This document shows, one piece after another, positions 15,378 through 23,006 of a stretch of DNA of 64,000 bases; position 1 is the stretch's first letter, and each line of letters begins with the position of its first letter. The notes beneath the pieces were generated by a model, which did no database searches, had not been told where the DNA came from, and worked only from the letters and a program-made list of their open reading frames with translations. The position numbers and the translations under genes were made by a program. Location of the stretch: contig NZ_BDCJ01000012.1 of assembly GCF_001613445.1 (NCBI RefSeq), forward strand, positions 300,017 to 364,016, written 5' to 3'. This DNA comes from Nocardia grenadensis NBRC 108939. Lineage in GTDB: Bacteria; Actinomycetota; Actinomycetes; Mycobacteriales; Mycobacteriaceae.

Positions 15378-16256
15378 TCAGACGAGTTTCAGTCCGAATT
15401 TGCGGCGGATCCGGAAATCGATCAGGTAGGCCTGGATCGGAAAGCCGCGCAGCGGTGCCGGCAGCGTCGCCGACACCCGGCCCAATCCGCGGAGCATGCG
15501 CCCGAACCGGCGTTCGTCGTCCGCCGACCAGGCCATGCCCATCTGCGCGCGCAGATGCGGCGGTAGCAGGCCCGCGGTGACCCATCGGTTGAAGCGGCCG
15601 CCGAGGAGTCGGACCGGGCGGGGGAACATCTTCAGATCGACGATCTCGTTCAGCATGTCCCGGACCGGCGGTTCGATCCTGGCCGCGGCCAGATTTTCGG
15701 TCCAGTAGCGATCGAAGGCCGCCGGGTCCGCCGGCCAGGCATGCGGTGGCACCTGCAGGGTGGTGCCCAACCGCGCGGAATGGCGATAGATCGTCTCTTC
15801 GAGTCCGGCGTCCGCCCGGCCGTGCATACGCTCCCGGATATCGCGTGCGCCCCAGTACAGACAAGCGGCCACCCATAGCTGCAGCTCGCGGTCGAAGGCG
15901 TTGTACCGCACCGGACTCTGCGCGGTCGAGCGCACCTGGCGGTGCGAGGTGTCGACGGCTGCCCGATAAGCGGCCCGCTCGGCGGGGCTGCCGAGCAGGG
16001 CGACCGCCAGATACGTGAGTGTGGTGCGCGTACGTTTCACCGGATGTAAGGTCAGCTTCCCACTGTCGACCGGGCTTTCCAGAACTCCATAGCCGACGCC
16101 GGGGACGGCGAGCTGCATGATCACATTGGCGGCGGCCCCGAGTATCGCGGCGCCGTCGATATAGGGCCGGAAATCGAAATCCTCGTCGTGCACCGTATCG
16201 GCCGGTTCATCGGCAGGGCCGGATCCCGGCGGACCCGCGCCGCGTGTGCTGGTCAT
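15378..16256 (-). CDS. DUF2236 / MpaB-type oxygenase-like protein (paralogue 2)
   Basis: A 292-residue paralogue of the gene at 13701-14567, with the same signature: RTRTTLTYLAVALLG, DTSHRQV, YNAFDRELQLWVAACLYWG and a basic C-terminus FRIRRKFGLKLV. The two differ throughout, so this is not a recent copy. The ATG at 16256 was chosen; a TTG at 16325 would give 23 extra residues. Substrate and cofactor are unknown. It probably belongs to the same TetR regulon because of the inverted repeat upstream. Confidence 0.8.
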   Translation of the reverse strand: MTSTRGAGPPGSGPADEPADTVHDEDFDFRPYIDGAAILGAAANVIMQLAVPGVGYGVLESPVDSGKLTLHPVKRTRTTLTYLAVALLGSPAERAAYRAAVDTSHRQVRSTAQSPVRYNAFDRELQLWVAACLYWGARDIRERMHGRADAGLEETIYRHSARLGTTLQVPPHAWPADPAAFDRYWTENLAAARIEPPVRDMLNEIVDLKMFPRPVRLLGGRFNRWVTAGLLPPHLRAQMGMAWSADDERRFGRMLRGLGRVSATLPAPLRGFPIQAYLIDFRIRRKFGLKLV

Positions 16257-16278
16257 GGAAGCCACCGTTTCGAGGGCT

Positions 16279-16305
16279 CGAGAAGGCTGACGATTCACCT
16301 TCTCG
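16279..16305. promoter_or_regulatory. inverted repeat upstream of DUF2236 paralogue 2
   Basis: CGAGAAGG (16279-16286) and CCTTCTCG (16298-16305) are perfect arms with an 11-nt spacer. The GAGAAG half-site also occurs in the operator at 14584-14612, which suggests the same repressor. Confidence 0.55.
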
Positions 16306-16520
16306 CCGCTGCCCATAGGTGTCAAGCGACGCCGGACACAATTCGATCCCGTGCGATTCGGAGCCCGCCCGGGGGATGCCCGATTCGAATCGACAGAGTT
16401 TCACCAAGAGGTGGGCAATTCTCGGGGAACGAACACGCGAACCTGCTACCGGCGTATTTTCCGCGTTTTCCGGGGCAGGTGCCCGACCGCGGCCCGCGGC
16501 CGGGGCAGTAGTTTGGGCGC

Positions 16521-17939
16521 ATGTCCTACGGCCACCGCCTGCTCAGCTCCCTCGACCCCCTCGCCGTCGCCGCGGGCGCCGATATCCCGGACGCCGTGAC
16601 CATCGACGGTGTGACCCTGTCCCGTAGCGATCTGCTCGGGGCGGCCACCTCGGTGGCCGAACGTATCGCCCGGGCCGAGCGAGTCGCAGTGCTGGCCCGG
16701 CCGACGGCGGCGACCGTGCTCGCCGTGGTCGGATGCCTGATCGCCGGAGTCACCGTGGTGCCGGTGCCGCCCGATTCCGGGCCCGCCGAACTCGACCATA
16801 TGCTCACCGATTCCGGCGCCCGCGCCTGGCTCGGCGAAGCGCCCGAGGACACCTCCCTGCCGGTGGTCCCGGTGCGACGGCACGCCCGTTCCTGGCACAC
16901 CTATCCCGAGCCCGACCCGGGCGCCCCGGCATTCGTGCTCTACACCTCCGGCACCACCGGCGCCCCCAAAGGGGTGGTGCTGAGCCGCCGGGCGATTGCG
17001 GCCGGACTCGACGCGCTCGCCGACGCCTGGGCCTGGACCGCCGCCGATGTGCTGGTCCACGGCCTGCCGCTGTTCCATGTGCACGGGTTGATCCTGGGCC
17101 TGCTGGGCCCGCTGCGGGTCGGCAGTCCGGTCGTGCACACCGGTAAACCGACCCCGGCGAACTACGCGGCGGCCCCGGGCACGATCTACTTCGGCGTACC
17201 GACGGTCTGGACCCGGATCGCCGAGGACCCGGTCGCGGCCAAGGAACTGGCCGCCGCCAGATTGCTGATCTCCGGAAGCGCCCCACTGCCGGTGCCGGTG
17301 TTCGAGCGGCTCGCCGAACTCACCGGGCACCGGCCCGTCGAACGCTACGGGATGAGCGAAACCATGATCACCCTGTCGGCGCGGGCGGACGGCGAACGCC
17401 GACCCGGCTGGGTCGGGGTGCCGGTGCACGGCGTCGAGACCCGGCTCCGGGACGAGGCGGGCCGGCCGGTACCGCACGACGGCTCCGGTATCGGGGGTCT
17501 CCAGGTGCGTGGGCCGATGCTCTTCGACGGCTATTACGGCCGCCCCGAGGCCACCGCGGAATGCTGGACCGAGGACGGGTGGTTCCGTACCGGCGATGTC
17601 GCCGCCATCGACGCGGACGGTTTCCATCGGATCGTGGGCCGCGAATCGGTGGACCTCATCAAATCCGGTGGATACCGGATCGGCGCGGGCGAGGTGGAAA
17701 CCTCTCTGCTCGGCCACCCGTCGGTCGCCGAGGTAGCGGTTGTGGGCCTCGCCGACGCGGACCTGGGGCAGCGCATCGTCGCCTTCGTGGTCGCGCGTGG
17801 CGCGGCGCCGGAGGCGCAGGAACTCATCGATCACGTGGCCGCGGAACTGTCGGTGCACAAACGGCCCCGCGAGATCCGCTTCGTGGACTCGCTCCCGCGA
17901 AACGCCATGGGCAAGGTCCAGAAGAAGTTGCTCGGTTAG
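16521..17939 (+). CDS. fadD36: AMP-dependent acyl-CoA synthetase, FadD36 type
   Basis: A 472-residue adenylate-forming enzyme that activates a carboxylic acid to its CoA thioester via an acyl-adenylate. Motifs: P-loop YTSGTTGAPKG, then ERYGMSETMI, GWFRTGDVA and the C-terminal catalytic lysine in PRNAMGKVQKKLL. The short length and sequence style resemble M. tuberculosis FadD36 (Rv1193), whose homologue lies in the syntenic region. The substrate is not readable from sequence. TAGTTT (16509-16514) lies 6 nt before the ATG, a leaderless arrangement. Confidence 0.85.
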   Translation: MSYGHRLLSSLDPLAVAAGADIPDAVTIDGVTLSRSDLLGAATSVAERIARAERVAVLARPTAATVLAVVGCLIAGVTVVPVPPDSGPAELDHMLTDSGARAWLGEAPEDTSLPVVPVRRHARSWHTYPEPDPGAPAFVLYTSGTTGAPKGVVLSRRAIAAGLDALADAWAWTAADVLVHGLPLFHVHGLILGLLGPLRVGSPVVHTGKPTPANYAAAPGTIYFGVPTVWTRIAEDPVAAKELAAARLLISGSAPLPVPVFERLAELTGHRPVERYGMSETMITLSARADGERRPGWVGVPVHGVETRLRDEAGRPVPHDGSGIGGLQVRGPMLFDGYYGRPEATAECWTEDGWFRTGDVAAIDADGFHRIVGRESVDLIKSGGYRIGAGEVETSLLGHPSVAEVAVVGLADADLGQRIVAFVVARGAAPEAQELIDHVAAELSVHKRPREIRFVDSLPRNAMGKVQKKLLG

Positions 17940-17958
17940 CCCCGCCTCGGGAGGATCC

Positions 17959-17989
17959 TTGACCTCAACCTTGATCGAGGTTCTACGGT
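17959..17989 (+). promoter_or_regulatory. MerR-type promoter with 19-bp spacer and central dyad
   Basis: TTGACC (17959-17964) and TACGGT (17984-17989) are 19 bp apart. The dyad ACCTC (17962-17966)/GAGGT (17977-17981) lies between them. An over-long spacer with a dyad is the hallmark of promoters controlled by MerR/SoxR-family activators. The ATG of the next gene is 6 nt after the -10 box. Confidence 0.55.
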
Positions 17990-17995
17990 TCGATC

Positions 17996-18364
17996 ATGAA
18001 CACCACGCTCACCCGGGACCATATCGACTATCTCGCCGGACAGCGGCTCGGCCGGCTGGCCACTGTGGCGCCGGACGGGGCTCCGCAGAACAATCCGGTC
18101 GGATTCCGCTACAACCCCGACCTCGGCACCATCGATATCGCGGGCTGGAATATGGGCCGGTCCCGGAAGTTCCGTAATCTCGCGCGCAACAACCGAGTGG
18201 CATTCGTGGTGGACGATATCGCCTCGGTCCGGCCGTGGCGGGTGCGGTGCCTGGAGATCCGGGGCACCGCCGAAGCCCTGACCGATACGGTCACCTACAT
18301 TGGGCCGGAGGAGAGCGAACTCATCCGCATCCACCCCGAACGCGTGCTCGCGTTCGGCCTCTGA
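17996..18364 (+). CDS. PPOX-fold F420/FMN-dependent oxidoreductase
   Basis: A 122-residue split-barrel flavin/deazaflavin-binding protein of the pyridoxamine-phosphate-oxidase-like superfamily. The segments RLGRLATVAPDGAPQNNPVGF, GRSRKFRNLARNNRVAFVVDD and LEIRGTAE are typical of the actinobacterial subfamily annotated as F420-dependent. The cofactor (F420 or FMN) cannot be decided by eye; fbiC in the window shows F420 is made. The promoter looks MerR/SoxR-type, which would fit induction by redox or toxic-compound stress. It ends 15 nt before convergent dapD. Confidence 0.8.
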   Translation: MNTTLTRDHIDYLAGQRLGRLATVAPDGAPQNNPVGFRYNPDLGTIDIAGWNMGRSRKFRNLARNNRVAFVVDDIASVRPWRVRCLEIRGTAEALTDTVTYIGPEESELIRIHPERVLAFGL

Positions 18365-18379
18365 GACCCGCCGCCGGAC

Positions 18380-19327
18380 CTAGTTGTGGGCGTGCAGGAC
18401 CTCGTTGAGTTCGATACCGGTCCCGGCACGCGGCACCACCTCGACGGCTCCGGTGCGCGAGTTGCGGCGAAACAGCAGGTTGTTCTTGCCGCTCAGTTCG
18501 GCCGCCTTCACCACGGTGCCGTTCGGGGCGGTGACCTTGGTGCCGGCGGTGAGATAGAGACCCGCCTCGACAACGCAGTCGTCGCCCAGCGGAATGCCCA
18601 GTCCGGAGTTGGCGCCGAGCAGTGAGCGCTCACCGATCGAGATGACCGTGGTGCCGCCGCCGGAAAGGGTGCCCATGGTGGAGGCACCGCCGCCGATATC
18701 GGAGCCGTCGCCGACGACCACCCCGGCCGAGATGCGGCCCTCGACCATGGAGGTGCCGAGGGTGCCGGCGTTGAAGTTCACGAAGCCCTCGTGCATCACG
18801 GTGGTGCCGGCGGCGAGGTGCGCGCCCAGCCGGACCCGGTCGGCGTCACCGATACGGACACCGGACGGGACCACGTAGTCGACCATGCGCGGGAACTTGT
18901 CGATGCTGTACACCGTGACCGGCCCACGCGCGCGCAGTTTCGCACGGGTGATCTCGAAACCCTCGACCGCCGCCGGGCCGTGGTTGGTCCACACCACATT
19001 GCTGAGCAGGGCGAACTGACCCTCCAGGCTCACGTCGTGCGGCCGGACCAGGCGGTGGGAGAGCAGGTGCAGCCGCAGGTACACATCGTGCGCGTCCACG
19101 GGGGCGGCGGAGAGGTCGGCGATGGTGGTGCGCACCGCGACGACCTCGACGCCGCGCGCCGGGTCCGGGCCCACCAGCTCGGCGAATTCGGCGGGTGCGG
19201 TGGTGAGGCGTTCGGTGCCGGTGTCGCCGAACTCACCCAGCTCCGGGCCGGGGAACCAGGTGTCCAGCACGGTTCCGTCCGAAGTCACGTTGGCGATGCC
19301 GATGGCGGATGCTCCCTGAGTGCTCAC
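18380..19327 (-). CDS. dapD: tetrahydrodipicolinate N-succinyltransferase
   Basis: Succinylates tetrahydrodipicolinate using succinyl-CoA, the entry to the succinylase branch of DAP/lysine synthesis. The 315-residue protein has the actinobacterial DapD layout. An N-terminal domain is followed by a left-handed beta-helix of hexapeptide repeats (IGDADRVRLGAHLAAGTTVMHEGFVNFNAGTLG, VVVGDGSDIGGGASTMG, ISIGERSLLGANSGLGIPLGDDCVVEAGLYL). It starts with GTG and is divergent from dapE across a 60-bp gap, as in M. tuberculosis (Rv1201c/Rv1202). Confidence 0.94.
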   Translation of the reverse strand: MSTQGASAIGIANVTSDGTVLDTWFPGPELGEFGDTGTERLTTAPAEFAELVGPDPARGVEVVAVRTTIADLSAAPVDAHDVYLRLHLLSHRLVRPHDVSLEGQFALLSNVVWTNHGPAAVEGFEITRAKLRARGPVTVYSIDKFPRMVDYVVPSGVRIGDADRVRLGAHLAAGTTVMHEGFVNFNAGTLGTSMVEGRISAGVVVGDGSDIGGGASTMGTLSGGGTTVISIGERSLLGANSGLGIPLGDDCVVEAGLYLTAGTKVTAPNGTVVKAAELSGKNNLLFRRNSRTGAVEVVPRAGTGIELNEVLHAHN

Positions 19328-19387
19328 GACACGGAAGCCTACCCACCGGCGGTCCGTGACAGTGGGGCCCCTCTACGCTCGTACGCT

Positions 19388-20485
19388 GTGACACTCGACC
19401 TGCACGCCGACCCCATCGCACTCACCGCGGCCCTCGTCGATATCCCGAGCGTCTCCCGGGACGAAGCCGCGATCACGGCCGCGGTGGAAACCGCGCTGCG
19501 CACCCAGACCAGCGGTTTCGAGGTGCTGCGCCGCGGCAATGTGGTGCTCGCCCGGACGAATCGGGGACTGCCCACCCGGGTCGTGCTGGCCGGGCATCTG
19601 GACACCGTGCCGATCGCGGACAATGTGCCGGGCCGGTTCAGCACCGAGAACGGTGCCGAGGTCCTCTACGGCTGCGGTTCGGTGGATATGAAATCGGGCG
19701 ACGCGGTGTTCCTGCATCTGGCGGCCACCGTCGCCGAACCGGCCCACGATCTGACGCTGATCTTCTACGACTGCGAGGAGATCTCCGCCGAATTCAACGG
19801 ACTCAATGCCATCGAGCGGGAAGTACCGGAGTGGCTGGACGGTGATCTGGCGATCCTGGGCGAACCCTCCGGCGGCTGGATCGAGGCCGGTTGCCAGGGC
19901 ACGCTGCGGGTCCGGTTGCGGACCGCCGGTATGCGGGCGCATTCGGCCCGCTCCTGGCTCGGCGACAACGCGATCCACCGGTTGGCGCCGGTCCTCGCCC
20001 GGCTCGCGGAGTATCGGGCCCGGGAGGTCGAGATCGACGGTTGCCGCTACCGCGAGGGCCTTTCCGCGGTCCGCGTCGGCGGCGGGGTCGCGGGCAATGT
20101 GGTGCCGGACGCGGCCGAGGTCGAGGTGAACTTCCGGTTCGCGCCGGACCGTTCGGTGGATCAGGCGATCGAGCACGTACGTGAGGTGTTCGCGGGTCTC
20201 GAACTCGAGCTGGAGGTCACCGACGCGGCCGCCGGCGCGCTGCCCGGCCTCACCGCCCCCGCGGCGCGCGGTCTGGTCGACACGGTGCGGGCGCACGGTT
20301 CGGCGGGTGTGCGGGCCAAATACGGATGGACCGATGTCTCCCGGTTCGCCGCCCGCGGTATCCCCGCCGTCAACTTCGGCCCCGGCGACCCCAACCTCGC
20401 GCACAAACGCGACGAGCACGTCCCGCTGGCCCAGATCACCGCGGTCACCGAGATGCTGCGCCGCTACCTCACCGGTCCGGCCTAG
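19388..20485 (+). CDS. dapE: succinyl-diaminopimelate desuccinylase
   Basis: Zn-dependent hydrolysis of N-succinyl-LL-DAP to LL-DAP and succinate. The 365-residue M20 peptidase-family enzyme shows GHLDTVP (metal His and Asp), GCGSVDMKSG, the catalytic and metal Glu pair in DCEEIS, and YGWTDVSRF with the C-terminal HKRDEHV metal His. The GTG at 19388 is used: TACGCT (19374-19379) lies 8 nt upstream and the frame before it shows no dap-like sequence. It completes the pathway with dapD and dapC. Confidence 0.93.
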   Translation: MTLDLHADPIALTAALVDIPSVSRDEAAITAAVETALRTQTSGFEVLRRGNVVLARTNRGLPTRVVLAGHLDTVPIADNVPGRFSTENGAEVLYGCGSVDMKSGDAVFLHLAATVAEPAHDLTLIFYDCEEISAEFNGLNAIEREVPEWLDGDLAILGEPSGGWIEAGCQGTLRVRLRTAGMRAHSARSWLGDNAIHRLAPVLARLAEYRAREVEIDGCRYREGLSAVRVGGGVAGNVVPDAAEVEVNFRFAPDRSVDQAIEHVREVFAGLELELEVTDAAAGALPGLTAPAARGLVDTVRAHGSAGVRAKYGWTDVSRFAARGIPAVNFGPGDPNLAHKRDEHVPLAQITAVTEMLRRYLTGPA

Positions 20486-20573
20486 CAGGTTCCACCGAAC
20501 CGTCGGCCGCTTGCCGAGCCGGCACGGATCGAACCCGGTCGGCCGTCCACGACGGTTCCGCGGTGATCGCTAT

Positions 20574-20657
20574 GCGCCGGAGGCGCGAGTCCCGGCCGCG
20601 CTGAACGGCCGGACCGAGGGGCCTCGGCCCCGCGCGCGCCGGCGCGCCAAATACACT
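20574..20657 (+). repeat. double-hairpin element whose right edge gives the -10 box
   Basis: Hairpin 1 is GCGCC (20574-20578)/GGCGC (20582-20586). A central stem is CCGAGG (20614-20619)/CCTCGG (20622-20627). Hairpin 2 is the perfect palindrome GCGCGCCGGCGCGC (20634-20647). The right edge AAATACACT contains TACACT (20652-20657), 6 nt before the next ATG. Confidence 0.65.
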
Positions 20658-20663
20658 GCGGCC

Positions 20664-21467
20664 ATGTCAACCGACGCCGCCGAATCCGGGATGGCCGGCA
20701 AACCCAGAACCCGCTACCGCGGGCCCATCATGTTCCGCCGGGAACGGACCCCGCGGGGCACCACTGCCGACCAGCATCTGCTCGATCAGCGCAGCGACAG
20801 CGACTGGGTACACACCGACCCGTGGCGGGTGCTGCGGATCCAGGCCGAATTCGTCGAGGGATTCGGCGCCCTGGCGGAGGTTCCGCGCGCGGTGAGCGTC
20901 TTCGGTTCGGCACGCACCGCATCCGGCAACCCGGAGTACCAGGCCGCGCGCGACCTCGGCGCGGCCCTCGCGACCGCCGGTTTCGCGGTCATCACGGGCG
21001 GCGGCCCCGGGGTGATGGAAGCGGCGAACCGGGGGGCGTCCGAAGCCGGCGGCTACTCCATCGGACTGGGTATCGAACTGCCGTTCGAACAGAGTCTCAA
21101 CGACTGGGTCGATCTGGGGATCAATTTCCGCTACTTCTTCGTGCGCAAGACGATGTTCGTGAAGTACTCCCAGGCCTTCGTCTGTATGCCCGGCGGCTAC
21201 GGCACCCTGGACGAACTGTTCGAGGCGCTCACCCTGGTGCAGACCCGGAAAATCACCCGGTTCCCGATCATCCTGTTCGGCAGCCGGTACTGGGCACCGC
21301 TGGCGGACTGGATCCGCGAATCCCTGGCCGCCGACGGTCGTATCTCCCCGGGCGATATCGATCTGTTGCATGTCACCGACTCGGTCGAGGATGTGGTCCG
21401 CATCATCAAGGAGTCCGAACCGGGCGCCGCCACCATCGAGAAGGTCGGTACGGAGGACGAATGGTGA
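20664..21467 (+). CDS. LOG-family (TIGR00730) protein, paralogue 1
   Basis: A 267-residue Rossmann-fold protein of the LOG / lysine-decarboxylase-like family. Members cleave nucleoside 5'-monophosphates to base and ribose-5-phosphate; cytokinin riboside phosphates are one substrate class. The nucleotide site is visible as TGGGPGVMEAANRGA and the signature PGGYGTLDELFE. A Lys/Arg-rich N-terminal extension of about 75 residues distinguishes it from its neighbour. The ATG at 20664 follows TACACT from the double-hairpin element. The gene overlaps the next LOG gene by 7 nt, suggesting coupling. Confidence 0.85.
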   Translation: MSTDAAESGMAGKPRTRYRGPIMFRRERTPRGTTADQHLLDQRSDSDWVHTDPWRVLRIQAEFVEGFGALAEVPRAVSVFGSARTASGNPEYQAARDLGAALATAGFAVITGGGPGVMEAANRGASEAGGYSIGLGIELPFEQSLNDWVDLGINFRYFFVRKTMFVKYSQAFVCMPGGYGTLDELFEALTLVQTRKITRFPIILFGSRYWAPLADWIRESLAADGRISPGDIDLLHVTDSVEDVVRIIKESEPGAATIEKVGTEDEW

Positions 21468-22021
21468 CCCCGCGACCCTTCGCGGTATGCGTGTACTGCT
21501 CGGCCAGTACCACCGACCCGGACCAGCTCGAACTGGCGGCCAGAGTGGGCACCGAGATAGCCCGGCGCGGGTGGCAACTGGTGTCCGGCGGCGGACACGT
21601 CTCCATGATGGGGGCGGTGGCCACCGCCGCCCGGGCCGGCGGCGCCAACACGGTCGGCGTCATACCGAAACACCTCGTCCACCGCGAGGTCGCCGATGTG
21701 GACGCCGACGAACTGGTCGTCACCGACACCATGCGCCAGCGTAAACAGGTGATGGAGGACCGGTCCGACGCCTTCCTCACCCTGCCGGGCGGAATCGGCA
21801 CCCTCGAGGAGTTCTTCGAAACCTGGACCGGCGGTCAGCTGGGCCAGCACAACAAGCCGATGGCCATCCTGGACCCCACCGGGCACTACGCCGGCCTGTT
21901 CACCTGGCTCACCGAACTCCACGACCGCGGCTTCGTCCCACAGGCGGCCCTCGACCGCGTCACGGTCACCCCCGATCTCACCGAAGCCTTCGCGGCCCTG
22001 AGCAAGGACTCAGATCAGTGA
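21461..22021 (+). CDS. LOG-family (TIGR00730) protein, paralogue 2 (Rv1205-like)
   Basis: A 186-residue short-form LOG protein with SGGGHVSMMGAVATAA and the signature PGGIGTLEEFFETWT. It matches M. tuberculosis Rv1205 in size and position; that protein makes cytokinins by phosphoribohydrolase activity. The ATG at 21461 has GGAGG at 21452-21456 inside the upstream gene, so translation is coupled. Having two different LOG genes in one operon suggests either a heteromer or two substrates; this is inference. Confidence 0.87.
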   Translation: MVTPRPFAVCVYCSASTTDPDQLELAARVGTEIARRGWQLVSGGGHVSMMGAVATAARAGGANTVGVIPKHLVHREVADVDADELVVTDTMRQRKQVMEDRSDAFLTLPGGIGTLEEFFETWTGGQLGQHNKPMAILDPTGHYAGLFTWLTELHDRGFVPQAALDRVTVTPDLTEAFAALSKDSDQ

Positions 22022-22030
22022 GTTGATCCG

Positions 22031-22118
22031 GGGCTGTGTTTATTCGCGGCGCCTTCGGCGCCGAAACGGTGAGACCAAGGGGGCCTCAACCCAGCGCGCC
22101 GAAGGCGCGCCATAAACT
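22031..22118 (+). repeat. double-hairpin element upstream of folP2
   Basis: The left end GGGCTGTGTTTA is followed by CGGCGCC (22047-22053)/GGCGCCG (22057-22063). A GAGACCAAGGGGGCC centre is shared, in inverse orientation, with 45962-46057. Hairpin GCGCGCC (22094-22100)/GGCGCGC (22104-22110) comes next. The right edge contains TAAACT (22113-22118), 6 nt before the folP2 ATG. Confidence 0.75.
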
Positions 22119-22124
22119 CGGTTC

Positions 22125-23006
22125 ATGTTCGAGCCCGTCCGGCCGTTGCCGACACTTTGCGGCCGGACCGTCGCGACGGATCGCGCGCTGGTGATGGCCA
22201 TTGTGAACCGCACCCCCGATTCGTTCTACGACCGTGGCGCCACCTTCAGCGATTCCGCGGCGCTGGCCGCGGTGGCGCGGGCGGTGGACGAGGGTGCCGA
22301 TCTGGTCGATATCGGTGGGGTGAAGGCCGGGCCGGGGGAGTATGTGGACGCGGCCGAGGAGTCGCGACGGGTGGTGCCGTTCGTGGCGGCGATCCGGGAG
22401 GCCTATCCCGGCCTGTTGATCAGTGTGGACACCTGGCGGTCGGAGGTGGCGCGGGCCGCGGTGGCGGAGGGGGCGGATCTGATCAACGACACGTGGGCGG
22501 GTGCGGATCCGGAGTTGGTGCCGGTGGCGGCCGAGACCGGGGCCGGGATCGTGTGCAGTCACACCGGCGGGGCGGTGCCGCGGACGCGACCGCATCGGGT
22601 CCGGTACGCCGACGTGGTCGCGGAGGTGACCGATACCGTGGTGCGGGCCGCGGAGCAGGCCGCGGCGGCGGGGGTGCGCCGGGATTCGATTCTCATCGAC
22701 CCGACCCATGATTTCGGGAAGAACACCTATCACGGGCTCGCACTGTTGCGGGCAGCGGACGTTCTTGTTAAAAGCGGGTGGCCGGTCTTGATGGCGCTGA
22801 GCAACAAGGATTTCATCGGAGAGACATTAGGTGTCGGACTTTCCGAACGGCTGGAGGGCACATTGGCGGCAACAGCATGGTCGGCCGCGGCCGGTGCTCG
22901 CGTTTTCCGTGTGCACGAGGTCGCCGCGACCCGTCGCGTCGTGGACATGATCGCCGCGATCCAGGGCATCCGGCCCCCCGTACGAACTCTGCGAGGTCTC
23001 GTATGA
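22125..23006 (+). CDS. folP2: dihydropteroate synthase homologue FolP2
   Basis: A 293-residue TIM-barrel protein of the dihydropteroate synthase family. It carries NRTPDSFYDRGATF, the FolP2 variant of the usual NVTPDSFSDGG loop, then VDIGGVKAGPG, SVDTWRSEVARAA and LIDPTHDFGKNTYHGL. In mycobacteria the FolP2 paralogue (Rv1207) lies next to gpgS, as here, and has been reported to lack DHPS activity, so a folate role should not be assumed. The ATG at 22125 follows the TAAACT box. The stop overlaps gpgS by 4 nt (ATGA). Confidence 0.9.
   Translation: MFEPVRPLPTLCGRTVATDRALVMAIVNRTPDSFYDRGATFSDSAALAAVARAVDEGADLVDIGGVKAGPGEYVDAAEESRRVVPFVAAIREAYPGLLISVDTWRSEVARAAVAEGADLINDTWAGADPELVPVAAETGAGIVCSHTGGAVPRTRPHRVRYADVVAEVTDTVVRAAEQAAAAGVRRDSILIDPTHDFGKNTYHGLALLRAADVLVKSGWPVLMALSNKDFIGETLGVGLSERLEGTLAATAWSAAAGARVFRVHEVAATRRVVDMIAAIQGIRPPVRTLRGLV

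Noticed and set aside
18791..19387. N-terminal extension of dapE by about 200 codons
   Set aside because: The extension lies opposite dapD and has no similarity to DapE. The GTG at 19388 begins the conserved sequence.
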